NCBI RefSeq assembly: GCF_002160955.1
Contig: NZ_NFLN01000004.1
Span: 1 to 64,000, forward strand
From: Gemmiger sp. An120
GTDB taxonomy: Bacteria; Bacillota; Clostridia; Oscillospirales; Ruminococcaceae
Length of the DNA: 64,000 bases
Reading direction: 5' to 3'
Shown: one piece after another, positions 41,482 to 49,764 of the stretch
How positions within the stretch are numbered: position 1 is the stretch's first letter
Layout: every line of letters starts with the position of its first letter
Notes under the pieces: model-generated
Told to the model about the DNA's origin: nothing
The model's input: the letters and a program-made list of their open reading frames with translations, nothing else
The model's database searches: none
Program-made: the position numbers and the translations under genes

Positions 41482-42813
41482 TTAGCGGGTCTTGCCGTCG
41501 CCCCGTTCCCGCACAAGCAGGCGCACCGGGGTGCCTTCCAGCCCGAAGGTCTCCCGGATCTGGTTCTCGATATACCGCTGGTAGGAGAAGTGGAACAGTT
41601 CCGCCCGGTTGATAAAGCAGACAAACGTGGGCGGCCGGGTGGAGGCCTGGGTCATATAGAAGATCTTGAGCCGCTTGCCCTTGTCGCTGGGAGGCTGCAC
41701 ACGGGCGGTAGCCCGGGCCAGCAGTTCGTTCAGCACACCGGTGGTCACACGCAGGGCGTTCTGACCGTCCACATAACGGATCAGCTCCATAAGCCGGTCC
41801 ACCCGCTGGCCGGTGCGGGCGCTGATAAAGATGATGGGCGCGTAGGACATGAAGCTGAAATCATCCATGAGCTTTTTGCGCATGGCGTCCATGGTCTTGT
41901 CGTCCTTCTCCACCGCGTCCCACTTGTTGACCGCGATGATGCAGGCCTTTCCCTGCTCATGGGCATAGCCCGCCACCTTGCTGTCCTGCTCGGTAAAGCC
42001 CTCGGTGGCGTCGATCAGGATCACGCAGACCCGGCTGCGCTCCACCGCCGCCAGGCTGCGCAGTACGCTGTACCGCTCCACGCCGTCCTCCACCTTGGAC
42101 CGCTTGCGCAGGCCCGCGGTATCGGTGAAGATAAAGCTGCCGTACTGGTTCTCCACCGGGCTGTCGATGGCATCCCGGGTGGTGCCGGCCTCGTTGGCCA
42201 CGATCATCCGGTTTTCGCCCAGGATGTAGTTCACCAGGCTGGATTTGCCCACGTTGGGCCGCCCGATCACCGCCACGGGGATCCGGTCATCCTCTTCCCC
42301 GTTCTCTTCGGTCTTGGGCAGGTAGGCGCACACCGCGTCCAGCAGATCGCCGGTGCCGTGGCCGTGCACGGCGGAGACCGGGATCACCTCGCCCAGGCCC
42401 AGGGAGTAGAAATCGTACAGCTCCATGGGGGGCTCGCCCACCTTGTCGCACTTGTTTACCGCCAGCACCACCGGCTTACCGCTGCGCATCAGCAGGTTGG
42501 CCACGTCCTGGTCCAGGGCCGTGACACCGGCCCGCAGGTCGGTGACCATGATGATGCAGTCGGCCGAATCAATGGCCAGCTGGGCCTGCTGCCGCATGTG
42601 CAGCAGCATCCCGTCGTCCACATTGGGTTCCAGGCCGCCGGTATCCACCAGCAGGAACTTCTGGTTCTGCCACTCGCAGTCCCCGAAGATCCGGTCCCGG
42701 GTAACGCCCGGGGTATCCTCCACGATGGCCAGGCGCTGGCCGATCAGTTTATTGAACAGGGTGGACTTGCCCACGTTGGGCCGCCCCACCACTGCCACGA
42801 TAGGTTTCGGCAT
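41482..42813 (-). CDS. der: Der (EngA), double GTPase for 50S assembly
   Basis: 443 residues from the ATG at 42813, preceded by AAAGGAGGAGG. Two tandem G domains: VGRPNVGKSTLFNKL (~8-22) with DTGG and NKCD; and IGRPNVGKSSLVNYI (~185-199) with DTAGLRKRSKV and NKWD. A C-terminal KH-like domain (~355-443). Length matches the family. Essential ribosome assembly GTPase. Operon: DUF512 protein, der, plsY. Confidence 0.98.
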   Translation of the reverse strand: MPKPIVAVVGRPNVGKSTLFNKLIGQRLAIVEDTPGVTRDRIFGDCEWQNQKFLLVDTGGLEPNVDDGMLLHMRQQAQLAIDSADCIIMVTDLRAGVTALDQDVANLLMRSGKPVVLAVNKCDKVGEPPMELYDFYSLGLGEVIPVSAVHGHGTGDLLDAVCAYLPKTEENGEEDDRIPVAVIGRPNVGKSSLVNYILGENRMIVANEAGTTRDAIDSPVENQYGSFIFTDTAGLRKRSKVEDGVERYSVLRSLAAVERSRVCVILIDATEGFTEQDSKVAGYAHEQGKACIIAVNKWDAVEKDDKTMDAMRKKLMDDFSFMSYAPIIFISARTGQRVDRLMELIRYVDGQNALRVTTGVLNELLARATARVQPPSDKGKRLKIFYMTQASTRPPTFVCFINRAELFHFSYQRYIENQIRETFGLEGTPVRLLVRERGDGKTR

Positions 42814-42835
42814 GGTTGTCGCCTCCTCCTTTATT

Positions 42836-44146
42836 TCAGTTGGTTTTCTCCCCCAGCACGGCGCGCAGGGTGCCGGCACCGTCGGCGGGAAGAATCTTGA
42901 CCTTTACCCCCAGCTGTTTTTCCAGCTGGGCCAGGGTCACGCTGTCCAGGAACATATCCTTTTCATCCCGCAGCATGACCTCGGGTACGCCCAGCACCCG
43001 GCTGGACAGCTTGCCCTTGCACTGGGCCTGGATATCGGCGGCGGTCACAAGGCCCGCCACGCTCACATTGCCGCCAAAGAAATCGTTCTGGATGGCGTGC
43101 ACCGTCACCTTGACCGCAGGGAACCGGCGGTGCACCTCTTCCATCAGACGGCGGATCAGCGGTGCCGCCAGGGTACCGGTTACAATGTCCATCCGGCGGG
43201 GCAGCCAGACACGGCGGGGCTGGAACAGTTCATCCAGGAACTCATCGTGAAATTTGCGCCACATGCCCACGCCGTTTTCCAACTGGGGATACTCTTCGTA
43301 GAATTCTGCCGGCGGGATGGGCCGGCCGGCCATCAGATACCACTCGTCCCCCGGGTACACCAGGCGGGTGCCCAGTTCCTCACGGCACTGATTGCCGAAT
43401 TCTTCCAGGATGTCCAGCACCGCGGCGGCACTGGCCGAATCGTAGGGGATCAGTTTATACAACCTGTCCCGGTAGCGGGTCAGGCCGCTGGGCACCGCCG
43501 CGATGCTTTTCACATGCGGGGCCAGGGCCTTCAGGTCGGCCAGGGTACGGCGCAGTTCGTCCCCGTCGTTCACACCCCGGCACAGCACCAGCTGGCAGTT
43601 CATCTCGATACCTGCCTGCGCGAACTGGGGCAGGTACTCCAGCACCTCCCCCGCCCGCTTGTTGGCCATCATCCGCACACGAAGCTGCGGGTTGGTGGTG
43701 TGCACCGAGATGTTGATGGGGCTGATGTGCATGGTTTTGATGCGCTCCACCTCGTGGGCGCTCAGGTTGGTCAGGGTGACGTAGTTGCCGAACAGAAAAC
43801 TCAGCCGCTCGTCGTCATCCTTGAAGTACAGGGTGTCCCGCATACCGGGAGGAAGCTGGTCGATGAAGCAGAACATGCAGTGGTTGGCGCAGGTATGCTT
43901 CTGGTCGATCAGATAGGTCTCAAATCCGCATCCCAGCGGCTCGTATTCGGTTTTGCTCACCTGCAGATAATCCAGGTGCCCTTCCGTGGACACGGCCAGC
44001 TGAAAGGACGCGCCGGAGGTATAGAACTGATAGTCCAGCATATCATTGAGCTCGTTGCCGTCTGCCGAGAGCAGCACCGAACCGGGCCGGATGCCCAGAC
44101 GCTCGGCCGCCGAGCCCTTTTCTACCTGCTGTACACGCACCGCCAT
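42836..44146 (-). CDS. PDZ / radical-SAM-like DUF512 protein
   Basis: 436 residues from the ATG at 44146 (AGGAGG upstream). N-terminal PDZ-like domain (VEKGSAAERLGIRPGSVLLSADG), a C-x3-C-x2-C cluster in HTCANHCMFCFIDQ as in radical SAM enzymes, and the long DUF512 part (ISVHTTNPQLRVRMMANKRAGEVL; ..FDEYP-type SAMxxxAVRxG regions). Such proteins almost always precede der in Clostridia; function unproven, possibly tRNA or ribosome modification. Confidence 0.88.
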   Translation of the reverse strand: MAVRVQQVEKGSAAERLGIRPGSVLLSADGNELNDMLDYQFYTSGASFQLAVSTEGHLDYLQVSKTEYEPLGCGFETYLIDQKHTCANHCMFCFIDQLPPGMRDTLYFKDDDERLSFLFGNYVTLTNLSAHEVERIKTMHISPINISVHTTNPQLRVRMMANKRAGEVLEYLPQFAQAGIEMNCQLVLCRGVNDGDELRRTLADLKALAPHVKSIAAVPSGLTRYRDRLYKLIPYDSASAAAVLDILEEFGNQCREELGTRLVYPGDEWYLMAGRPIPPAEFYEEYPQLENGVGMWRKFHDEFLDELFQPRRVWLPRRMDIVTGTLAAPLIRRLMEEVHRRFPAVKVTVHAIQNDFFGGNVSVAGLVTAADIQAQCKGKLSSRVLGVPEVMLRDEKDMFLDSVTLAQLEKQLGVKVKILPADGAGTLRAVLGEKTN

Positions 44147-44170
44147 AATCGGGTAACCTCCTGTGGGATA

Positions 44171-44204
44171 ACAAAGCAAAAAGGGGAAGGCAAGCCCTCC
44201 CCTT
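44171..44204 (-). terminator. Terminator after rpmF
   Basis: AAAGGGGA-GGC hairpin (44180-44204, with internal mismatch) followed on the minus strand by TTTTTGCTTTG. Confidence 0.75.
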
Positions 44205-44221
44205 TGCACTGGAAACCTGGA

Positions 44222-44404
44222 TCAGGCTTCCTTCTTGACGATTTCCTTGCCCTTGTAGTAGCCGCAGTTGCCGCATACCTGGTGGGGGAGTTTGTACTCA
44301 CCGCACTGTTCGCACTTGACCAGAGCGGGGGCCTCCAGCTTCCACACAGAGGAGCGACGCTTGTCACGCCGTGCCTTGGAAACCTTTCTCTTGGGTACTG
44401 CCAT
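44222..44404 (-). CDS. rpmF: 50S ribosomal protein L32
   Basis: 60 residues: MAVPKRKVSKARRDKRRSSVWKL start, and the zinc ribbon C-x2-C..C-x2-C (CEQCGEY and VCGNCGYY), so this is the zinc-binding (C+) form. Strong AGGAGG site. Follows yceD, the standard pair. Confidence 0.98.
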   Translation of the reverse strand: MAVPKRKVSKARRDKRRSSVWKLEAPALVKCEQCGEYKLPHQVCGNCGYYKGKEIVKKEA

Positions 44405-44432
44405 CTTTAAGCACCTCCTCGATGGAATTCTG

Positions 44433-44936
44433 TCATTGAAGCAGTTGTTTCAATATACTTAGCCTTGCGTCTGCGGGGGCATCATCGCCGGCCTGCCGCT
44501 GACAGGCACAGCCTGCCGCTTTTGGTTGTCCGCATACGGGGCAAAGTCCCTGACAATCCGGGCTGCACAGCAGCACGGGCTCGACCTCCAGCACCAGTTC
44601 CTGATATGCCAGTTCGTCCAGATCCAGCGCGCCGTTCTCCGCCAGGGGAAGCTCGAACTCCTCGCTGTCAGGATCGGACGGACGGATCAGCCACCGGCGT
44701 TCAAAACACACCGGCTGACGCACGGGCGCCAGGCATCGGGCACAGGATGCGCAGACCTGCGACTCTACCTTGAGCACAAGTTCCACATCCGCTTCGCCGG
44801 GATAGGCCGCGAACTCCACCGAGACCGGCTCGTCCACCGAATATCCGGGAAAATCAGCGCCGGTAAAATCCAACGTAAAGGACTGGCGCCAGGGCTCTCG
44901 CCCGTTGTGCAGGAACTGTTTCAGATCAAATTGCAT
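44433..44936 (-). CDS. yceD: YceD (DUF177) 23S rRNA accumulation protein
   Basis: 167 residues. ASCARCLAPVRQPVCFERR is the DUF177 signature (C-x-R-C-L), followed by an acidic stretch and a Cys cluster CSPDCQGLCPVCGQPK that looks like a second metal site, as in many Firmicute copies. YceD is linked to 23S rRNA processing and always precedes rpmF. Confidence 0.93.
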   Translation of the reverse strand: MQFDLKQFLHNGREPWRQSFTLDFTGADFPGYSVDEPVSVEFAAYPGEADVELVLKVESQVCASCARCLAPVRQPVCFERRWLIRPSDPDSEEFELPLAENGALDLDELAYQELVLEVEPVLLCSPDCQGLCPVCGQPKAAGCACQRQAGDDAPADARLSILKQLLQ

Positions 44937-44961
44937 AGTCTACCTCAAAGGCCGCTTATCA

Positions 44962-44990
44962 ATTATACCCACTGTACATTGGTTTGTCAA
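44962..44990 (-). promoter_or_regulatory. Promoter of yceD-rpmF
   Basis: Minus strand: TTGACA (44985-44990), 17 bp, TATAAT (44962-44967). Perfect consensus. Confidence 0.93.
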
Positions 44991-45065
44991 CTACAAAATA
45001 CAGCGGAAATCAACTTTTTTGGTGTTTTCACCCGATGCACCGCTCGGTGCACCTATATATGGATG

Positions 45066-45092
45066 CGGCGGGGGCCGTTGCCGGCCCCCGCC
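45066..45092 (-). terminator. GC-rich hairpin after the P-loop gene (no T tract)
   Basis: GGCGGGGGCCG / CGGCCCCCGCC stem with loop GCAA. No T run follows; a second hairpin TGCACCG / CGGTGCA (45035-45052) lies beyond it. Together they probably protect or end the transcript, but this is not a textbook terminator. The 180 bp between this gene and yceD holds nothing else. Confidence 0.45.
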
Positions 45093-45116
45093 GCCCATTC
45101 ACCGCCGAAAGGCGGA

Positions 45117-45521
45117 TCACAGATACTTGGAAACGCTCTCCGGCAGCGCGGCGCGGTCGGCAGAAACGGTAACAACCAGCTTCAGGTTCTCGCCCGCGAT
45201 GGCGCTCAGCTGATCCAGAACCTTGCCCAGGGTGTCCAGGTCATGATCCAGAACCTTCAGCACGCCGTCGATATACAGCTCGGTAATGTCGTAGTTACCG
45301 GCCAGAACGCCGGCCACGAAGCCATAGAACATATCAGCGCCGGCCACATGGTACTCGTCCATATCCACCAGGCGGGCCTTGTAGTCGATGTCATAGGTGA
45401 GCTGCATGCCCTTTTCGATAACCACCACGTTGCCGGAAGTGGTGCGGGTGCCGGCGTTGATCATGTCAACCAGGGTCTTGGTCTTGCCGGAGCCTTTGGT
45501 GCCGACGATAAGTTGAATCAT
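45117..45521 (-). CDS. Small P-loop ATP-binding protein, conserved in Clostridia
   Basis: 134 residues after AAGGAGG. Walker A GTKGSGKTK at residues 7-15, then acidic and beta-rich sequence with ITELYIDGVLKV as possible Walker B. No DNA-binding or membrane part. Related proteins in Clostridia are called twitching-motility or ATP-binding proteins from the P-loop only. Located 46 bp after pgi, probably cotranscribed. Role unknown. Confidence 0.8.
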   Translation of the reverse strand: MIQLIVGTKGSGKTKTLVDMINAGTRTTSGNVVVIEKGMQLTYDIDYKARLVDMDEYHVAGADMFYGFVAGVLAGNYDITELYIDGVLKVLDHDLDTLGKVLDQLSAIAGENLKLVVTVSADRAALPESVSKYL

Positions 45522-45567
45522 AGGGGTATACCTCCTTGTATTTTCACACTGTACTCAGTGCGGGGGA

Positions 45568-46905
45568 TCAGTCTGCCAGTTTGGCTTCCAGTTCCGCCTT
45601 GCGGTCCTCGTAGCCGGGCTTGCCCAGCAGGGCGAACATATTCTTCTTGTAGCTTTCCACACCGGGCTGGTCGAAGGGGTTCACGCCCAGCAGATAACCG
45701 CTGACCGCGCAGGCCCGCTCAAAGAAGTAGATCAGGCCGCCCAGGTCGTACTCGGACAGGCTGTCCAGCTCCAGCAGGATGTTGGGCACGCCGCCGTCGG
45801 TATGGGCCAGCACGGTGCCTTCCAGCGCCTTGTGGTTGACCACGCTCATGTTCTGGTCAGCCAGGAAGTCCAGGCCGTCAAAGTTGTCGGCGCTGCGCTC
45901 GATGAACAGGTCACGGGTGGGCTTCTTGATGTCCACAACCGTCTCAAACATGATCCGGGCGCCGTCCTGAACGAACTGGCCCATGGAATGCAGGTCGGTG
46001 GAGAAGACCACGCTGGTGGGCATCAGGCCCTTCTGGTCCTTGCCCTCGCTCTCGCCGTACAGCTGCTTGTACCACTCGTTCATCATGGTGAAGTTGGGCT
46101 CATAGCAGGCCATCAGCTCCACAGCCTTGCCCTTGCGGTACAGGATGTTGCGGGCCGCGGCGTAGCGGTAGCAGGCATTGTCCGGGCTGAGCACCGAATA
46201 CTCGGCCATGGCATCGGCCGCGCCCTTCATCAGCGCGTCGATGTCGCAGCCGGCGCAGGCGATGGGCAGCAGGCCCACGGCGGTGAGCACCGAATACCGG
46301 CCGCCCACGTCGTCGGGCACCACGAAAGTCTCCCACCCTTCGGCGTCGGCCAGCTGCTTCAGAGTGCCGCGGGCACGGTCGGTGGTGGCGTAGATCCGGC
46401 GGCGGGCCTCTTCAACGCCCACGGTGTCTTCCAGATATTTCTTGAAGACACGGAACGCCAGGGCCGGCTCAGTGGTGGTGCCGGACTTGGAGATGATGTT
46501 CACGCTGACACGCTTGCCGCGGCAGCAGTCCAGGATATCCTGCAGATAGGCCGGGCTGATGGAGTTGCCGGCAAAGAAGATCTGGGGGCCGTCCTGCACG
46601 GTGCAGTTGTACATCGCGCCCTTGACAGCCTCGATCACGGCGCGGGCACCCAGATAGGAGCCGCCGATGCCGATCACCACCAGCACGTCGCTGTCGCTGC
46701 GGATGCGGGCCGCTGCGGCCTTGATCCGGGCGAACTCTTCTTTATCATAGGCCACCGGAAGATCGGTCCAACCCAGGAAATCATTGCCCGGGCCGGTCTT
46801 GCTCTCCAGCATCTGGTGGGCCAGTTCCACCTGCGGATAAATCGCGGCGAATTCCTCGTCCCGCACAAACCCGTTCAGGTGTTTTGCATTGAATTTTATG
46901 CTCAT
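45568..46905 (-). CDS. pgi: Glucose-6-phosphate isomerase
   Basis: 445 residues from the ATG at 46905 (AAAGGGAGG upstream). [18 protein letters not shown] sugar-phosphate loop, [32 protein letters not shown], the catalytic Glu in [15 protein letters not shown], and the C-terminal catalytic Lys/Gln region [20 protein letters not shown]. Glycolysis, cytosolic. Expressed from its own consensus promoter. Confidence 0.98.
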   Translation of the reverse strand: MSIKFNAKHLNGFVRDEEFAAIYPQVELAHQMLESKTGPGNDFLGWTDLPVAYDKEEFARIKAAAARIRSDSDVLVVIGIGGSYLGARAVIEAVKGAMYNCTVQDGPQIFFAGNSISPAYLQDILDCCRGKRVSVNIISKSGTTTEPALAFRVFKKYLEDTVGVEEARRRIYATTDRARGTLKQLADAEGWETFVVPDDVGGRYSVLTAVGLLPIACAGCDIDALMKGAADAMAEYSVLSPDNACYRYAAARNILYRKGKAVELMACYEPNFTMMNEWYKQLYGESEGKDQKGLMPTSVVFSTDLHSMGQFVQDGARIMFETVVDIKKPTRDLFIERSADNFDGLDFLADQNMSVVNHKALEGTVLAHTDGGVPNILLELDSLSEYDLGGLIYFFERACAVSGYLLGVNPFDQPGVESYKKNMFALLGKPGYEDRKAELEAKLAD

Positions 46906-46942
46906 GCGTCTGCCTCCCTTTAGCAGTGGATGTCTTGTAATA

Positions 46943-46971
46943 ACTATACAGTTTTGCCCGGGTACTGTCAA
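46943..46971 (-). promoter_or_regulatory. Promoter of pgi
   Basis: Minus strand: TTGACA (46966-46971), 17 bp, TATAGT (46943-46948). Confidence 0.9.
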
Positions 46972-47022
46972 GGCAGGCGGCACAAGTTTGACAGAAAAAA
47001 CGGAGTTTCCCGCCCCCGCTGT

Positions 47023-48201
47023 TTACAGGCGGCACAGCTCCCGCAGCAGGGCGGAAAAGGCGGTGGAAAGGGTACGGCGGGCCACCGGGCCGGCGGTGAC
47101 CACCGGGTATTCGCCCAGCAGCTGTTCGCCCGCATACAGCTGCACCACCCCTACCTGTGCGCCCTGCTCCACCGGGGCTTCCAGCTGCCCGGGCAGGGTC
47201 AGTTCCGCATGCAGGGAAGCCGCGCCGCCCTTGGGCACCAGCAGCGCGCCGGGCAGCCGGTAGGCCAGCGTCACCCGGGCGTCGTCCCCCAGGGTCACGG
47301 GCAGGGTCAGCGGGGCGTTTTCCGGCAGCGGCGCGGCGGCGTTTTCAAAATTGGCAAAGCCGTAGTCCAGCAGGGTGGTGGCCGCGTCAAAACGGTCGGC
47401 ACTGCTGCCCGCCCCCAGCACCACCGCGATCAGGGACAGGCCGTTCCGGGTGGCGCTGGCGGTGATGCAGATTCCCGCGCCGCTGGTGGTGCCGGTCTTG
47501 AGGCCGGTGATCCCCTCATACCGGCGCAGCAGTTTGTTGGTGTTGACCAGCTGAGTCTCGCCGCCCCGCAGACTGTCTGTCCAGATGGTTGTGTACTCGG
47601 TGATCTGCGGGTGTTTGGTAAGCGTCTCCCGGCTGAGCATCGCCACATCCCGGGCACAGGACAGATGGCCGCTGGCATCCAGGCCGCTGGCATTGGCAAA
47701 ATGGGTGCCGGTCAGCCCCAGCTCCTGGGCTTTGGCGTTCATCATCTCCACAAAGGCCGCCTCGCTGCCGCCCACGTACTCCGCCACCGCCACCGCCGCG
47801 TCGTTGGCGCTGGCCACGCAGATGGCCTTGAGCATCTCTCGCAGGGTCAGCTGCTCGCCGGGTTCCAGCCAGATCTGGCTGCCGCCCATATCGTAGGCAT
47901 GCTCGCTGACCGGCACGATGTCGTCCAGACTGATGCGGCCCGCCTCCAGCGCCTCAAAGGTGAGCAGCAGGGTCATCACCTTGGTGATGGAGGCGATGGG
48001 CAGACGCTCGTCCGGCAGCTTCTCGTACAGAATGGCACCAGTGGCCTGGTCCATAAGCACGGCAGCCCGGCAGGGTACGTCAAAGTCCGGCTGCGCAAAG
48101 GTAAAGGGCTGCACGTCCTGTGCCGTTTGCGCTTCAGCGGCGGACACCGGCATACCGACCAGCAGGAGCAGCGCCAGCAGCGCCGCAATACATTGTTTCA
48201 T
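47023..48201 (-). CDS. D-alanyl-D-alanine carboxypeptidase (PBP5/DacA-DacF family)
   Basis: 392 residues from the ATG at 48201 (GTGAGGAA upstream). Cleavable signal peptide (LLLLVGMPVSAAEA). Catalytic S71-x2-K74 in ASITK, S-x-N in VASANDAAV, and K-T-G in GLKTGTTSGAG. C-terminal beta domain from ~residue 280; no clear amphipathic anchor at the end. It trims the terminal D-Ala of the stem peptide outside the cell. Divergent from mtaB. Confidence 0.95.
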   Translation of the reverse strand: MKQCIAALLALLLLVGMPVSAAEAQTAQDVQPFTFAQPDFDVPCRAAVLMDQATGAILYEKLPDERLPIASITKVMTLLLTFEALEAGRISLDDIVPVSEHAYDMGGSQIWLEPGEQLTLREMLKAICVASANDAAVAVAEYVGGSEAAFVEMMNAKAQELGLTGTHFANASGLDASGHLSCARDVAMLSRETLTKHPQITEYTTIWTDSLRGGETQLVNTNKLLRRYEGITGLKTGTTSGAGICITASATRNGLSLIAVVLGAGSSADRFDAATTLLDYGFANFENAAAPLPENAPLTLPVTLGDDARVTLAYRLPGALLVPKGGAASLHAELTLPGQLEAPVEQGAQVGVVQLYAGEQLLGEYPVVTAGPVARRTLSTAFSALLRELCRL

Positions 48202-48277
48202 GATGCGTTCCTCACTTCCCCATTGATCTTTACCGTATGTATATGGGACAGGGTTGCAAATTAGTCGTGCGGGGCGG

Positions 48278-48306
48278 TTGTGCCGGGGCGCAGATTCCGT
48301 TATAAT
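48278..48306 (+). promoter_or_regulatory. Promoter of mtaB
   Basis: TTGTGC (48278-48283), 17 bp, TATAAT (48301-48306), 58 bp before the start. Confidence 0.8.
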
Positions 48307-48364
48307 AAGGTGTGATACGGGGCCGCACATGCCCTGTAAGAAACACATATTGCGAGGAAACACT

Positions 48365-49660
48365 ATGCGCGTTAGTTTTTATACGCTGGGCTGCAAGGTA
48401 AACCAGAACGAGACCGGGGCGCTGCAGCAGCTGTTCTGCCAGAACGGCTACACCCTGGCCGGGAAGGATGAACCGGCAGACGTTTATATTGTGAACAGCT
48501 GTACCGTGACCGCGGGCGGCGACAAGAAAAGCCGCCAGTGGCTGCGGCGGGCCAAGCGGGAAAATCCCGGCGCGGTGACCGTGCTGACCGGCTGCTATCC
48601 CCAGGCATTCCCGGAGGAGGCTGCCGCCATGGAGGAAGCCGATCTGGTAACCGGCAGCACCGACCGGCGCGGCCTGCTGGAGCGGGTGCAGCGGGTGCTG
48701 GACAGCGGCGAACGGCTGGTGGAGATTGCCCCCCACGAGCGGGGCGAAGCCTTTGAAGAACTGCCCATGGAGCGGTTCGAGGGCCATACCCGGGCGTTCA
48801 TCAAGGTAGAGGACGGCTGCGACCGGCAGTGCGCCTACTGCGTGATTCCCCGGGCCCGGGGCCGGGTGCGCAGCCGCAGCCAGGAAAGCGTGCTGGCGGA
48901 ACTGCGCACCCTGGCGGACGCGGGCTACCGGGAAGTGGTGCTGGCGGGCATCAACCTGTCCAGTTACGGCAAGGATACCGGCAGCACCCTGGCCCGCCTG
49001 ACCGCCGCCTGCGGGCAGGTGGAGGGCATCGACCGCATCCGGCTGGGCAGCCTGGAGCCGGATCTGATGACCGACAGTGAGATTGAAATCCTGGCCGGGG
49101 TGGACAGCCTGTGCCCCCAGTTTCATCTCTCTTTGCAGAGCGGCTGTGACGCCACCCTGCGGCGGATGCGCCGGATCTACGACACGGCCCAGTATGTGGC
49201 TGTGGCGGACAAGCTGCGGGCGGCTTTCGGCGGAAATGTAAGCTTTACCACCGACGTGATTGCAGGTTTTCCCGGCGAGACCGAGGAGGAGTTCCGCCAG
49301 AGCCTGGCGTTTGTGGAGTCCTTCGGATTTCTGAAGGTGCATGTATTCCCCTACTCGGCCCGGCCGGGCACCCCAGCGGCGGATTTCCCGGATCAGATCC
49401 CGGAGGCGGAAAAGGCTGCCCGGGTGCACCGGATGCAGAAAGCCGCGGACGCGGCCCGGGCGCGGCTGGCGGCGGAGATGGAGGGCCGCCGGGAGGAAGT
49501 GCTGCTGGAAAAGCCGCTTTCGGCCACCCTGTTCACCGGCTATACCCGGCTGTACCTGCCGGTGGTGGTAAGCGCCCCCGGCCATACCGGCGGCGACGTG
49601 GTACCGGTGGAGCTGGGCCCCTGGGAGGGTGAGCACAGCCGTGCCCGGCTGGCGGAGTAA
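48365..49660 (+). CDS. mtaB: MtaB, tRNA t6A37 methylthiotransferase
   Basis: 431 residues (GAGGAAACACT before ATG). UPF0004 domain: YTLGCKVNQNETGAL, VNSCTVTAGGDKKSRQ and LTGCYPQ bring three cluster cysteines; radical SAM C-x3-C-x2-C in DGCDRQCAYCVIPRARGR; C-terminal TRAM-like strands (~370-431). The 'TLGCKVNQ' and 'NLSSYG' blocks place it in the MtaB (2-methylthio-t6A) branch rather than MiaB or RimO. Confidence 0.94.
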   Translation: MRVSFYTLGCKVNQNETGALQQLFCQNGYTLAGKDEPADVYIVNSCTVTAGGDKKSRQWLRRAKRENPGAVTVLTGCYPQAFPEEAAAMEEADLVTGSTDRRGLLERVQRVLDSGERLVEIAPHERGEAFEELPMERFEGHTRAFIKVEDGCDRQCAYCVIPRARGRVRSRSQESVLAELRTLADAGYREVVLAGINLSSYGKDTGSTLARLTAACGQVEGIDRIRLGSLEPDLMTDSEIEILAGVDSLCPQFHLSLQSGCDATLRRMRRIYDTAQYVAVADKLRAAFGGNVSFTTDVIAGFPGETEEEFRQSLAFVESFGFLKVHVFPYSARPGTPAADFPDQIPEAEKAARVHRMQKAADAARARLAAEMEGRREEVLLEKPLSATLFTGYTRLYLPVVVSAPGHTGGDVVPVELGPWEGEHSRARLAE

Positions 49661-49700
49661 AAAAAGCGCAAAACTGCCAAAGAAAAATCCATTTTGCCCC

Positions 49701-49729
49701 TTGGCGGCGCGGCGGTTTTATGTTATTCT
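49701..49729 (+). promoter_or_regulatory. Promoter of the hydrogenase gene
   Basis: TTGGCG (49701-49706), 17 bp, TATTCT (49724-49729), 35 bp before the start codon. Confidence 0.6.
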
Positions 49730-49764
49730 TTTGACGAGACCCGAAGTGTGAAAGGAGTACCACC

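Noticed and set aside
45035-45092. GC hairpins after the P-loop gene as a structured RNA
   Set aside because: Two simple hairpins without further conserved-looking elements, promoter or T tract; more likely the 3' end of the upstream transcript.
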